Source: Maea johnstoni
Taxonomy: Eukaryota; Annelida; Polychaeta; Spionida; Magelonidae
NCBI GenBank assembly: GCA_963942565.1
Contig: OZ012684.1
Location: 96,121,055 to 96,185,054 of the forward strand
Direction of reading: 5' to 3'
Length of the DNA stretch: 64,000 nt
The notes under the pieces are model-generated. The model was given only the letters and a program-made list of their open reading frames with translations, ran no database searches and was not told where the DNA came from. Shown here piece by piece: positions 49,785 to 64,000 of the stretch; position 1 is the first letter of the stretch, and the number at the start of each line of letters is the position of its first letter. The translations under genes were made by a program, and so were the position numbers.

Positions 49785-52700
49785 TAAAGAACAAGTTTTT
49801 ATCAAATATGTGCCGTTATGATAATGCCTGCCTATTCTTAAGAGTATCCTAAGAGACAGTTTCAACACTGAATGATTTTACTGACATACCAATGTCGGGT
49901 TAAGAACTCGCCCGTATCTCCGATGGGATAATTTTAGAAAAAAGAAATCAATTTTGCAAAATAAGGTATCAGTGACATAAATTGCATACTTTTATCTAGA
50001 TTCTGTGAAGTCGATGACGACACAAATAAGAGTTGTTTCGAAGATCGCTGCGCTATGTTATTTATTAATGCAAAGTTTCAGGTAAAAAATTAAACTGAAA
50101 TTTTTAAAAAGCGTTGTAAGAAAGCTATGAACGTCCATGATTAATTTGGAATTTCGTTTTTTTGTCACTTTTTCTGCCATATAGCGACTAGGTCGTGACT
50201 AGCTAGTTGTAACTGATAATGGAAGCCTTAGACCACATAGCCAGCAGGGAAGGCCCTCAGAGAGGAGAGACAGCTAGAGGTCAATGACAAGCCTTAGACT
50301 ACACGGCCATCAGGGCAAATTGAATGACAAAGAGGCACGAGAGTATTCTGAAATTAGGAGCAAAAGGAGTGTTACTTTTGCTTATTGTTTGATATGCAGT
50401 GTGGATATGTCTACAGGAAACACAGATCAACTAACTAATGATGTTATACATGTATTTAGATTACTGTAAACTTTAGTGTGAAAGTTTCGAGTAGCCAAAT
50501 CACAGATTTTTATCGGCTACAAAATTAAACTGATTTTCTAGCCAAGTGCCCACACGACCACTGAGAGGCTGTCCTGATGGCCGTGTGGACTAAGGCATTG
50601 CCACAGACCTCAAGCTGTCTCTCTTTACCGACGGCCTATCATAATTGCCCGCCAGATGTCTTAAGAAAGCTATGTACGTCCATGCTTAAGTTGGAATTTC
50701 GTTTTTCGTCAGTTTTTCTGCCATATTGCGGCTGAGTCGTAACTAGCCAGTTGTAAATGGCGGAGAAAACCGGAGAACCCGACGAAAACCATCACCTAAC
50801 CCGAAGTCACTGGTAATTTCCTCACATGCCCAGGTCTGTTTTGAAACTTGCCAGTGCCAGTACTGGGTGAAAGATAGCTATTTATGGGTGTTTTTCGATT
50901 TTTGAATGCTGATAGGTATGCAAGTGAGAAATCCTTGCTAGTCGCTGTCTACCTGAGTCGAGTCTAACGAAGTGTTTTTTCTATGGTAATCAGCCAAGAA
51001 CTTGCTAGTTTACCAAAGACGATTACTACACCATTTTGGGCAAGAGTTCGCACACACTTCTTAACTGACCAACCTAATGAAGTTTTGCACAAAGGTCCGT
51101 TGAACTATGTCCAATCTTTAAGTCAATCTAGAAGGTGGTGCCATAGTTTCAATTTAAACTCGTATCTACAAGGTAATATTAGTAAAGTTTAATTTTGACA
51201 CAGTAAGGTGGCGCCATCTATAGGGCAACACCAAATGAGTATTGAACTTAATAAAATAAATTGTTGGAATTTTCCTGACACCACTGGCAAATTTGAAGGT
51301 AAATTGTCATAAAAACATGTTTTTATCAAATATGTACCGACGCTACTTGCAATTTTGAAAAGAATTTGTTATAAAAAACAAGTTTTTATCAAATATGTGC
51401 CGTTATGATAATGCCTGCCTATTCTTAAGAGTATCCTAAGAGACAGTTTCAACACTGAATGATTTTACTGACATACCAATATCGGGTTAAGAACTCGCCC
51501 GTATCTACGAAGGGATAATTTTAGAAAAGAAGAAATCAATTTTGTAAAATAAGGTATTTGTGACATAAATTGCATACTTTTATCTAGAATCTGTGAAGTC
51601 GATGACAACACAAATAAGAGTTGTTTTGAAGATCGCTGCGCTATGTTATTTATTAATGCAAAATTTCAGGTAACAAATTAAACTGAAATTTTTAAAAAGC
51701 GTCGTAAGAAAGCTATGAACGTCCATGATTAATTTGGAATTTCGTTTTTTCGTCACTTTTTCTGCCATATAGCGGCTAGGTCGTGACTAGCTAGTTGTAA
51801 CTGATAATGGAAGCCTTAGACCACATAGCCAGCAGGGAAGGCCCTCAGAGAGGAGAGACAGCTAGAGGTCAATGACAAGCCTTAGACTACACGGCCATCA
51901 GGGCAAATTGAATGACAAAGAGGCACGAGAGTATTCTGAAATTAGGAGCAAAAGGAGTGTTACTTTTGCTTATTGTTTGATATGCAGTGTGGATATGTCT
52001 ACAGGAAACACAGATCAACTAACTAATGATGTTATACATGTATTTAGATTACTGAAAACTTTAGTGTGAAAGTTTCGAGTAGCCAAATCACAGATTTTTA
52101 TCGGCTACAAAATTAAACTGATTTTCTAGCCAAGTGCCAACACGACCACTGAGAGGCTGTCCTGATGGCCGTGTGGACTAAGGCATTGCCACCGACCTCA
52201 AGCTGTCTCTCTTTACCGACGGCCTATCATGATTGCCCGCCAGATGTCTTAAGAAAGCTATGTACGTCCATTCATAAGTTGGAATTTCGTTTTTCGTCAG
52301 TTTTTCTGCCATATTGCGGCTAAGTCGTAACTAGCCAGTTGAAAATGGCGGAGAAAACCGGAGAACCCGACGAAAACCATCACCAAACCCGAAGTCACTG
52401 GTAATTTCCTCACATGCCCAGGTCTGTTTTGAAACTGGCCAGTGCCAGTACTGGGCGAAAGATAGCTATTTATGGGTGGTTTTCAAATTTTTGAATGCTA
52501 ATAGGTATGCAAGTGAGAAATCATTGCTAGTCGCTGTCTACCTGAGTCGAGTCTAACGAAGTGTTTTTCTATGGTAATCAGCCAAGAACTTGCTAGTTTA
52601 CCAAAGACGATTACTACACCATTTTGGGCAAGAGTTCGCACACACTTCTTAACTGACCAACCTAATGAAGTTTTGCACAAAGGTCCGTTGAACTATGTCC

Positions 52701-55700
52701 AATCTTTAAGTCAATCTAAAAGGTGGTGCCATAGTTTCAATTTAAACTCGTATCTACAAGGTAATATTAGTAAAGTTTAATTTTGACACAGTAAGGTGGC
52801 GCCATCTATAGGTTAACACCAAATGAGTATTGAACTTAACAAAATAAATTGTTGAAATTTTCCTGACACCACTGGCAATTTTGAAAAGAAATTGTCATAA
52901 AAACATGTTTTTATCAAATATGTACCGACACTACTGGCAATTTTGAAAGGAATTTGTTATAAAGAACAAGTTTTTATCAAATATGTGCCGTTATGATAAT
53001 CCTAAGAGACAGTTTCAACACTGAATGATTTTACTGACATACCAATGTCGGGTTAAAAACTCGCCCGTATCTCCGATGGGATAATTTTAGAAAAGAAGAA
53101 ATCAATTTTGTAAAATAAGGTATTTGTGACATAAATTGCATACTTTTATCTAGAATCTGTGAAGTCGATGACAACACAAATAAGAGTTGTTTTGAAGATC
53201 GCTGCGCTATGTTATTTATTAATGCAAAATTTCAGGTAACAAATTAAACTGAAATTTTTAAAAAGCGTCGTAAGAAAGCTATGAACGTCCATGATTAATT
53301 TGGAATTTCGTTTTTTCGTCACTTTTTCTGCCATATAGCGACTAGGTCGTGACTAGCTAGTTGTAACTGATAATGGAAGCCTTAGACCACATAGCCAGCA
53401 GGGAAGGCCCTCAGAGAGGAGAGACAGCTAGAGGTCAATGACAAGCCTTAGACTACACGGCCATCAGGGCAAATTGAATGACAAAGAGGCACGAGAGTAT
53501 TCTGAAATTAGGAGCAAAAGGAGTTTTACTTTTGCTTATTGTTTGATATGCAGTGTGGATATGTCTACATGAAACACAGATCAACTAACTAATGATGTTA
53601 TACATGTATTTAGATTACTGAAAACTTTAGTGTGAAAGTTTCGAGTAGCCAAATCACAGATTTTTATCAGCTACAAAGCTAAACTGATTTTCTAGACAAG
53701 TGCCCACACAACCACTGAGAGGCTGTCCTGATGGCCGTGTGGACTAAGGCATTGCCACCGACCTCAAGCTGTCTCTCTTTACCGACGGCCTATCATAATT
53801 GCCCGCCAGATGTCTTAAGAAAGCTATGTACGTACATGCTTAAGTTGGAATTTCGTTTTTCGTCAGTTTTTCTGCCATATTGCGGCTAAGTTGTAACTAG
53901 CCAGTTGTAAATGGCGGAGAAAACCGGAGAACCCGACGAAAACCATCACCTAACCCGAAGTCACTTGTGATTTCCTCACATGCCCAGGTCTGTTTTGAAA
54001 CTGGCCAGTGCCAGTACTGGGTGAAAGATAGCTATTTATGGGTGGTTTTCGAATTTTTGAATGCTAATAGGTATGCAAGTGAGAAATCCTTGCTAGTCGC
54101 TGTCTACCTGAGTCGAGTCTAACGAAGGGTTTTTTCTATGGTAATCAGCCAAGAACTTGCTAGTTTACCAAAGACGTTTACTACACCATTTTGGGCAAGA
54201 GTTCGCACACACTTCTTAACTGACCAACCTAATGAAGTTTTGCACAAAGGTCCGTTGAACTATGTCCAATCTTTAAGTCAATCTAGAAGGTGGTGCCATA
54301 GTTTCAATTTAAACTCGTATCTACAAGGTAATATTAGTAAAGTTTAATTTTGACACAGTAAGGTGGCGCCATCTATAGGGCAACACCAAATGAGTATTGA
54401 ACTTAATAAAATAAATTGTTGGAATTTTCCTGACACCACTGGCAAATTTGAAGGTAAATTGTCATAAAAACATGTTTTTATCAAATATGTACCGACGCTA
54501 CTTGCAATTTTGAAAAGAATTTGTTATAAAAAACAAGTTTTTATCAAATATGTGCCGTTATGATAATGCCTGCCTATTCTTAAGAGTATCCTAAGAGACA
54601 GTTTCAACACTGAATGATTTTACTGACATACCAATATCGGGTTAAGAACTCGCCCGTATCTACGAAGGGATAATTTTAGAAAAGAAGAAATCAATTTTGT
54701 AAAATAAGGTATTTGTGACATAAATTGCATACTTTTATCTAGAATCTGTGAAGTCGATGACAACACAAATAAGAGTTGTTTTGAAGATCGCTGCGCTATG
54801 TTATTTATTAATGCAAAATTTCAGGTAACAAATTAAACTGAAATTTTTAAAAAGCGTCGTAAGAAAGCTATGAACGTCCATGATTAATTTGGAATTTCGT
54901 TTTTTCGTCACTTTTTCTGCCATATAGCGGCTAGGTCGTGACTAGCTAGTTGTAACTGATAATGGAAGCCTTAGACCACATAGCCAGCAGGGAAGGCCCT
55001 CAGAGAGGAGAGACAGCTAGAGGTCAATGACAAGCCTTAGACTACACGGCCATCAGGGCAAATTGAATGACAAAGAGGCACGAGAGTATTCTGAAATTAG
55101 GAGCAAAAGGAGTGTTACTTTTGCTTATTGTTTGATATGCAGTGTGGATATGTCTACAGGAAACACAGATCAACTAACTAATGATGTTATACATGTATTT
55201 AGATTACTGAAAACTTTAGTGTGAAAGTTTCGAGTAGCCAAATCACAGATTTTTATCGGCTACAAAATTAAACTGATTTTCTAGCCAAGTGCCAACACGA
55301 CCACTGAGAGGCTGTCCTGATGGCCGTGTGGACTAAGGCATTGCCACCGACCTCAAGCTGTCTCTCTTTACCGACGGCCTATCATGATTGCCCGCCAGAT
55401 GTCTTAAGAAAGCTATGTACGTCCATTCATAAGTTGGAATTTCGTTTTTCGTCAGTTTTTCTGCCATATTGCGGCTAAGTCGTAACTAGCCAGTTGAAAA
55501 TGGCGGAGAAAACCGGAGAACCCGACGAAAACCATCACCAAACCCGAAGTCACTGGTAATTTCCTCACATGCCCAGGTCTGTTTTGAAACTTGCCAGTGC
55601 CAGTACTGGGTGAAAGATAGCTATTTATGGTAGTTTTCGATTTTTGAATGCTGATAGGTATGCAAGTGAGAAATCCTTGCTAGTCGCTGTCTACCTGAGT

Positions 55701-58700
55701 CGAGTCTAACGAAGTGTTTTTCTATGGTAATCAGCCAAGAACTTGCTAGTTTACCAAAGACGATTACTACACCATTTTGGGCAAGAGTTCGCACACACTT
55801 CTTAACTGACCAACCTAATGAAGTTTTGCACAAAGGTCCGTTGAACTATGTCCAATCTTTAAGTCAATCTAAAAGGTGGTGCCATAGTTTCAATTTAAAC
55901 TCGTATCTACAAGGTAATATTAGTAAAGTTTAATTTTGACACAGTAAGGTGGCGCCATCTATAGGTTAACACCAAATGAGTATTGAACTTAACAAAATAA
56001 ATTGTTGAAATTTTCCTGACACCACTGGCAATTTTGAAAAGAAATTGTCATAAAAACATGTTTTTATCAAATATGTACCGACACTACTGGCAATTTTGAA
56101 AGGAATTTGTTATAAAGAACAAGTTTTTATCAAATATGTGCCGTTATGATAATGCCTGCCTATTCTTAAGAGTATCCTAAGAGACAGTTTCAACACTGAA
56201 TGATTTTACTGACATACCAATGTCGGGTTAAAAACTCGCCCGTATCTCCGATGGGATAATTTTGGAAAAGAAGAAATCAATTTTGTAAAATAAGGTATTT
56301 GTGACATAAATTGCATACTTTTATCTAGAATCTGTGAAGTCGATGACAACACAAATAAGAGTTGTTTTGAAGATCGCTGCGCTATGTTATTTATTAATGC
56401 AAAATTTCAGGTAACAAATTAAACTGAAATTTTTAAAAAGCGTCGTAAGAAAGCTATGAACGTCCATGATTAATTTGGAATTTCGTTTTTTCGTCACTTT
56501 TTCTGCCATATAGCGACTAGGTCGTGACTAGCTAGTTGTAACTGATAATGGAAGCCTTAGACCACATAGCCAGCAGGGAAGGCCCTCAGAGAGGAGAGAC
56601 AGCTAGAGGTCAATGACAAGCCTTAGACTACACGGCCATCAGGGCAAATTGAATGACAAAGAGGCACGAGAGTATTCTGAAATTAGGAGCAAAAGGAGTT
56701 TTACTTTTGCTTATTGTTTGATATGCAGTGTGGATATGTCTACATGAAACACAGATCAACTAACTAATGATGTTATACATGTATTTAGATTACTGAAAAC
56801 TTTAGTGTGAAAGTTTCGAGTAGCCAAATCACAGATTTTTATCAGCTACAAAGCTAAACTGATTTTCTAGACAAGTGCCCACACAACCACTGAGAGGCTG
56901 TCCTGATGGCCGTGTGGACTAAGGCATTGCCACCGACCTCAAGCTGTCTCTCTTTACCGACGGCCTATCATAATTGCCCGCCAGATGTCTTAAGAAAGCT
57001 ATGTACGTACATGCTTAAGTTGGAATTTCGTTTTTCGTCAGTTTTTCTGCCATATTGCGGCTAAGTTGTAACTAGCCAGTTGTAAATGGCGGAGAAAACC
57101 GGAGAACCCGACGAAAACCATCACCTAACCCGAAGTCACTTGTGATTTCCTCACATGCCCAGGTCTGTTTTGAAACTGGCCAGTGCCAGTACTGGGTGAA
57201 AGATAGCTATTTATGGGTGTTTTTCGATTTTTGAATGCTGATAGGTATGCAAGTGAGAAATCCTTGCTAGTCGCTGTCTACCTGAGTCGAGTCTAACGAA
57301 GTGTTTTTTTCTATGGTAATCAGCCAAGAACTTGCTAGTTTACCAAAGACGTTTACTACACCATTTTGGGCAAGAGTTCGCACACACTTCTTAACTGACC
57401 AACCTAATGAAGTTTTGCACAAAGGTCCGTTGAACTATGTCCAATCTTTAAGTCAATCTAGAAGGTGGTGCCATAGTTTCAATTTAAACTCGTATCTACA
57501 AGGTAATATTAGTAAAGTTTAATTTTGACACAGTAAGGTGGCGCCATCTATAGGGCAACACCAAATGAGTATTGAACTTAATAAAATAAATTGTTGGAAT
57601 TTTCCTGACACCACTGGCAAATTTGAAGGTAAATTGTCATAAAAACATGTTTTTATCAAATATGTACCGACGCTACTTGCAATTTTGAAAAGAATTTGTT
57701 ATAAAAAACAAGTTTTTATCAAATATGTGCCGTTATGATAATGCCTGCCTATTCTTAAGAGTATCCTAAGAGACAGTTTCAACACTGAATGATTTTACTG
57801 ACATACCAATATCGGGTTAAGAACTCGCCCGTATCTACGAAGGGATAATTTTAGAAAAGAAGAAATCAATTTTGTAAAATAAGGTATTTGTGACATAAAT
57901 TGCATACTTTTATCTAGAATCTGTGAAGTCGATGACAACACAAATAAGAGTTGTTTTGAAGATCGCTGCGCTATGTTATTTATTAATGCAAAATTTCAGG
58001 TAACAAATTAAACTGAAATTTTTAAAAAGCGTCGTAAGAAAGCTATGAACGTCCATGATTAATTTGGAATTTCGTTTTTTCGTCACTTTTTCTGCCATAT
58101 AGCGGCTAGGTCGTGACTAGCTAGTTGTAACTGATAATGGAAGCCTTAGACCACATAGCCAGCAGGGAAGGCCCTCAGAGAGGAGAGACAGCTAGAGGTC
58201 AATGACAAGCCTTAGACTACACGGCCATCAGGGCAAATTGAATGACAAAGAGGCACGAGAGTATTCTGAAATTAGGAGCAAAAGGAGTGTTACTTTTGCT
58301 TATTGTTTGATATGCAGTGTGGATATGTCTACAGGAAACACAGATCAACTAACTAATGATGTTATACATGTATTTAGATTACTGAAAACTTTAGTGTGAA
58401 AGTTTCGAGTAGCCAAATCACAGATTTTTATCGGCTACAAAATTAAACTGATTTTCTAGCCAAGTGCCAACACGACCACTGAGAGGCTGTCCTGATGGCC
58501 GTGTGGACTAAGGCATTGCCACCGACCTCAAGCTGTCTCTCTTTACCGACGGCCTATCATGATTGCCCGCCAGATGTCTTAAGAAAGCTATGTACGTCCA
58601 TTCATAAGTTGGAATTTTGTTTTTCGTCAGTTTTTCTGCCATATTGCGGCTAAGTCGTAACTAGCCAGTTGAAAATGGCGGAGAAAACCGGAGAACCCGA

Positions 58701-61700
58701 CGAAAACCATCACCAAACCCGAAGTCACTGGTAATTTCCTCACATGCCCAGGTCTGTTTTGAAACTGGCCAGTGCCAGTACTGGGCGAAAGATAGCTATT
58801 TATGGGTGGTTTTCAAATTTTTGAATGCTAATAGGTATGCAAGTGAGAAATCATTGCTAGTCGCTGTCTACCTGAGTCGAGTCTAACGAAGTGTTTTTTC
58901 TATGGTAATCAGCCAAGAACTTGCTAGTTTACCAAAGACGATTACTACACCATTTTGGGCAAGAGTTCGCACACACTTCTTAACTGACCAACCTAATGAA
59001 GTTTTGCACAAAGGTCCGTTGAACTATGTCCAATCTTTAAGTCAATCTAAAAGGTGGTGCCATAGTTTCAATTTAAACTCGTATCTACAAGGTAATATTA
59101 GTAAAGTTTAATTTTGACACAGTAAGGTGGCGCCATCTATAGGTTAACACCAAATGAGTATTGAACTTAACAAAATAAATTGTTGAAATTTTCCTGACAC
59201 CACTGGCAATTTTGAAAAGAAATTGTCATAAAAACATGTTTTTATCAAATATGTACCGACACTACTGGCAATTTTGAAAGGAATTTGTTATAAAGAACAA
59301 GTTTTTATGAAATATGTGCCGTTATGATAATGCCTGCCTATTCTTAAGAGTATCCTAAGAGACAGTTTCAACACTGAATGATTTTACTGACATACCAATG
59401 TCGGGTTAAAAACTCGCCCGTATCTCCGATGGGATAATTTTAGAAAAGAAGAAATCAATTTTGTAAAATAAGGTATTTGTGACATAAATTGCATACTTTT
59501 ATCTAGAATCTGTGAAGTCGATGACAACACAAATAAGAGTTGTTTTGAAGATCGCTGCGCTATGTTATTTATTAATGCAAAATTTCAGGTAACAAATTAA
59601 ACTGAAATTTTTAAAAAGCGTCGTAAGAAAGCTATGAACGTCCATGATTAATTTGGAATTTCGTTTTTTCGTCACTTTTTCTGCCATATAGCGACTAGGT
59701 CGTGACTAGCTAGTTGTAACTGATAATGGAAGCCTTAGACCACATAGCCAGCAGGGAAGGCCCTCAGAGAGGAGAGACAGCTAGAGGTCAATGACAAGCC
59801 TTAGACTACACGGCCATCAGGGCAAATTGAATGACAAAGAGGCACGAGAGTATTCTGAAATTAGGAGCAAAAGGAGTTTTACTTTTGCTTATTGTTTGAT
59901 ATGCAGTGTGGATATGTCTACATGAAACACAGATCAACTAACTAATGATGTTATACATGTATTTAGATTACTGAAAACTTTAGTGTGAAAGTTTCGAGTA
60001 GCCAAATCACAGATTTTTATCAGCTACAAAGCTAAACTGATTTTCTAGACAAGTGCCCACACAACCACTGAGAGGCTGTCCTGATGGCCGTGTGGACTAA
60101 GGCATTGCCACCGACCTCAAGCTGTCTCTCTTTACCGACGGCCTATCATAATTGCCCGCCAGATGTCTTAAGAAAGCTATGTACGTACCTGCTTAAGTTG
60201 GAATTTCGTTTTTCGTCAGTTTTTCTGCCATATTGCGGCTAAGTTGTAACTAGCCAGTTGTAAATGGCGGAGAAAACCGGAGAACCCGACGAAAACCATC
60301 ACCTAACCCGAAGTCACTTGTGATTTCCTCACATGCCCAGGTCTGTTTTGAAACTGGCCAGTGCCAGTACTGGGTGAAAGATAGCTATTTATGGGTGGTT
60401 TTCGAATTTTTGAATGCTAATAGGTATGCAAGTGAGAAATCCTTGCTAGTCGCTGTCTACCTGAGTCGAGTCTAACGAAGTGTTTTTTCTATGGTAATCA
60501 GCCAAGAACTTGCTAGTTTACCAAAGACGATTACTACACCATTTTGGGCAAGAGTTCGCACACACTTCTTAACTGACCAACCTAATGAAGTTTTGCACAA
60601 AGGTCCGTTGAACTATGTCCAATCTTTAAGTCAATCTAAAAGGTGGTGCCATAGTTTCAATTTAAACTCGTATCTACAAGGTAATATTAGTAAAGTTTAA
60701 TTTTGACACAGTAAGGTGGCGCCATCTATAGGTTAACACCAAATGAGTATTGAACTTAACAAAATAAATTGTTGAAATTTTCCTGACACCACTGGCAATT
60801 TTGAAAAGAAATTGTCATAAAAACATGTTTTTATCAAATATGTTCCGACACTACTGGCAATTTTGAAAGGAATTTGTTATAAAAAACAAGTTTTTATCAA
60901 ATATGTGCCATTATGATAATGCCTGCGTATTCTTAAGAGTATCCTAAGAGACAGTTTCAACACTGAATGATTTTACTGACATACCAATGTCAGGTTAAGA
61001 ACTCGCCCGTATCTCCGAAGGGATAATTTTAGAAAAGAAGAAATCAATTTTGCAAAATAAGGTATTTGTGACATAAATTGCATACTTTTATCTAGAATCT
61101 GTGAAGTCGATGACAACACAAATAAGAGTTGTTTTGAAGATCGCTGCGCTATGTTATTTATTAATGCAAAGTTTCAGGTAAAAAATTAAACTGATATTTT
61201 TAAAAAGTGTCGTAAGAAAGCTATGAACGTCCATGATTAATTTGGAATTTCGTTTTTTCGTCACTTTTTCTGCCATATAGCGACTAGGTCGTGACTAGCT
61301 AGTTGTAACTGATAATGGAAGCCTTAGACCACATAGCCAGCAGGGAAGGCCCTCAGAGAGGAGAGACAGCTAGAGGTCAATGACAAGCCTTAGACTACAC
61401 GGCCATCAGGGCAAATTGAATGACAAAGAGGCACGAGAGTATTCTGAAATTAGGAGCAAAAGGAGTGTTACTTTTGCTTATTGTTTGATATGCAGTGTGG
61501 ATATGTCTACATGAAACACAGATCAACTAACTAATGATGTTATACATGTATTTAGATTACTGAAAACTTTAGTGTGAAAGTTTCGAGTAGCCAAATCACA
61601 GATTTTTATCGGCTACAAAATTAAACTGATTTTCTAGCCAAGTGCCCACACAACCACTGAGAGGCTGTCCTGATGGCCGTGTGGACTAAGGCATTGCCAC

Positions 61701-64000
61701 CGACCTCAAGCTGTCTCTCTTTACCGACGGCCTATCATAATTGCCCGCCAGATGTCTTAAGAAAGCTATGTACGTCCATGCTTAAGTTGGAATTTCGTTT
61801 TTCGTCAGTTTTTCTGCCATATTGCGGCTAAGTCGTAACTAGCCAGTTGTAAATGGCGGAGAAAACCGGAGAACCCGACGAAAACCATCACCTAACCCGA
61901 AGTCATTGGTAATTTCCTCACATGCCCAGGTCTGTTTTGAAACTGGCCAGTGCCAGTACTGGGTGAAAGATAGCTATTTATGGGTGGTTTTCAAATTTTT
62001 GAATGCTAATAGGTATGCAAGTGAGAAATCATTGCTAGTCGCTGTCTACCTGAGTCGAGTCTAACGAAGTGTTTTTTCTATGGTAATCAGCCAAGAACTT
62101 GCTAGTTTACCAAAGACGATTACTACACCATTTTGGGCAAGAGTTCGCACACACTTCTTAACTGACCAACCTAATGAAGTTTTGCACAAAGGTCCGTTGA
62201 ACTATGTCCAATCTTTAAGTCAATCTAAAAGGTGGTGCCATAGTTTCAATTTAAACTCGTATCTACAAGGTAATATTAGTAAAGTTTAATTTTGACACAG
62301 TAAGGTGGCGCCATCTATAGGTTAACACCAAATGAGTATTGAACTTAACAAAATAAATTGTTGAAATTTTCCTGACACCACTGGCAATTTTGAAAAGAAA
62401 TTGTCATAAAAACATGTTTTTATCAAATATGTACCGACACTACTGGCAATTTTGAAAGGAATTTGTTATAAAGAACAAGTTTTTATGAAATATGTGCCGT
62501 TATGATAATGCCTGCCTATTCTTAAGAGTATCCTAAGAGACAGTTTCAACACTGAATGATTTTACTGACATACCAATGTCGGGTTAAAAACTCGCCCGTA
62601 TCTCCGATGGGATAATTTTAGAAAAGAAGAAATCAATTTTGTAAAATAAGGTATTTGTGACATAAATTGCATACTTTTATCTAGAATCTGTGAAGTCGAT
62701 GACAACACAAATAAGAGTTGTTTTGAAGATCGCTGCGCTATGTTATTTATTAATGCAAAATTTCAGGTAACAAATTAAACTGAAATTTTTAAAAAGCGTC
62801 GTAAGAAAGCTATGAACGTCCATGATTAATTTGGAATTTCGTTTTTTCGTCACTTTTTCTGCCATATAGCGACTAGGTCGTGACTAGCTAGTTGTAACTG
62901 ATAATGGAAGCCTTAGACCACATAGCCAGCAGGGAAGGCCCTCAGAGAGGAGAGACAGCTAGAGGTCAATGACAAGCCTTAGACTACACGGCCATCAGGG
63001 CAAATTGAATGACAAAGAGGCACGAGAGTATTCTGAAATTAGGAGCAAAAGGAGTTTTACTTTTGCTTATTGTTTGATATGCAGTGTGGATATGTCTACA
63101 TGAAACACAGATCAACTAACTAATGATGTTATACATGTATTTAGATTACTGAAAACTTTAGTGTGAAAGTTTCGAGTAGCCAAATCACAGATTTTTATCA
63201 GCTACAAAGCTAAACTGATTTTCTAGACAAGTGCCCACACAACCACTGAGAGGCTGTCCTGATGGCCGTGTGGACTAAGGCATTGCCACCGACCTCAAGC
63301 TGTCTCTCTTTACCGACGGCCTATCATAATTGCCCGCCAGATGTCTTAATAAAGCTATGTACGTACCTGCTTAAGTTGGAATTTCGTTTTTCGTCAGTTT
63401 TTCTGCCATATTGCGGCTAAGTTGTAACTAGCCAGTTGTAAATGGCGGAGAAAACCGGAGAACCCGACGAAAACCATCACCTAACCCGAAGTCACTTGTG
63501 ATTTCCTCACATGCCCAGGTCTGTTTTGAAACTGGCCAGTGCCAGTACTGGGTGAAAGATAGCTATTTATGGGTGGTTTTCGAATTTTTGAATGCTGATA
63601 GGTATGCAAGTGAGAAATCCTTGCTAGTCGCTGTCTACCTGAGTCGAGTCTAACGAAGGGTTTTTTCTATGGTAATCAGCCAAGAACTTGCTAGTTTACC
63701 AAAGACGATTACTACACCATTTTGGGCAAGAGTTCGCACACACTTCTTAACTGACCAACCTAATGAAGTTTTGCACAAAGGTCCGTTGAACTATGTCCAA
63801 TCTTTAAGTCAATCTAAAAGGTGGTGCCATAGTTTCAATTTAAACTCGTATCTACAAGGTAATATTAGTAAAGTTTAATTTTGACACAGTAAGGTGGCGC
63901 CATCTATAGGTTAACACCAAATGAGTATTGAACTTAACAAAATAAATTGTTGAAATTTTCCTGACACCACTGGCAATTTTGAAAAGAAATTGTCATAAAA
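49785..64000 (+). repeat. 1.59-kb satellite array, right block (~9 units, open at window end)
   Basis: Unit period is 1589 bp for most copies (equivalent points at 55724, 57313, 58902, 60491, 62080 and 63669). One copy lost about 22 bp near 53000. Units alternate in two types: TCTAGACAAGTGCCCACACA occurs at 53691, 56866, 60044 and 63222, spaced 3175-3178 bp, while the other type has CTAGCCAAGTGCC. The higher-order unit is therefore a dimer of about 3178 bp. The array continues past the window. Confidence 0.93.

Noticed and set aside
42413-58399. A 61-65 codon ORF over the minus-strand tRNA-like modules
   Set aside because: It lies across the tRNA-like repeat in antisense and differs in length between units; most likely chance.
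41529-63878. A 69-codon ORF (starting MVISQELASLPK) repeated in nearly every 1.59-kb satellite unit
   Set aside because: The units are nearly identical DNA, so an intact frame is not evidence of constraint. The unit near 44.7 kb has lost it, I recognise no family, and no splice or promoter context is seen.

Overview
The window is metazoan nuclear DNA. It holds one spliced host gene with GT-AG introns, surrounded by MITEs, a LINE, a Ty3/Gypsy-type LTR element, minisatellites and long satellites. The repeat style (hAT-like MITEs, Helitron-like tandem elements with core repeats, tRNA-like arrays) fits a marine invertebrate, either a deuterostome or a lophotrochozoan. I cannot fix the phylum by eye.

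Region by region. 1-9.8 kb: no gene recognised; nested foldback and TIR elements, hairpin-rich repeats, a near-perfect 42-bp palindrome, two hAT-type MITEs with 8-bp target duplications, and a GGTCTAGACC-centred minisatellite. 9.8-22.0 kb: one host gene, PDCD2L (programmed cell death 2-like), in six coding exons on the + strand, predicted 424 aa with all exon phases agreeing. Intron 1 holds a 5'-truncated LINE with a 732-codon reverse transcriptase ORF. Intron 4 is mostly a 96/100-bp minisatellite. Intron 5 holds two TIR elements. 22.9-32.7 kb: a 37-bp minisatellite split by a 9.64-kb Ty3/Gypsy-type LTR element on the - strand, with 196-bp LTRs that look identical by eye. 32.7-40.7 kb: a diverged single copy of the later satellite unit, then about 105 copies of a 67-bp monomer carrying a tRNA-Leu-like A box. 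40.7-64 kb: about 12.7 copies of a 1.59-kb satellite unit, interrupted by a head-to-tail dimer of a 1.56-kb Helitron-like element. The array runs off the window.

The most unusual object is the LTR element. Besides gag and pol it carries a third ORF for a TatD-family metal-dependent nuclease with its metal-ligand motifs present, a CW-type zinc finger at the pol C-terminus, and a helix-hairpin-helix-like motif at the gag N-terminus. Twenty-six 14-bp dyads (4-bp arm, 6-nt loop, 4-bp arm) are scattered through the leader, pol, the third ORF and the 3' region. Their arms vary but stay complementary in 24 of 26, using all four Watson-Crick pairs at the inner position. The second theme is a tRNA-Leu-like A-box module that appears in the single copy at 32.8 kb, the 67-bp array, both orientations of the 1.59-kb unit and, degenerately, the intron-4 array. 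This suggests that one tRNA-derived family seeded several arrays.
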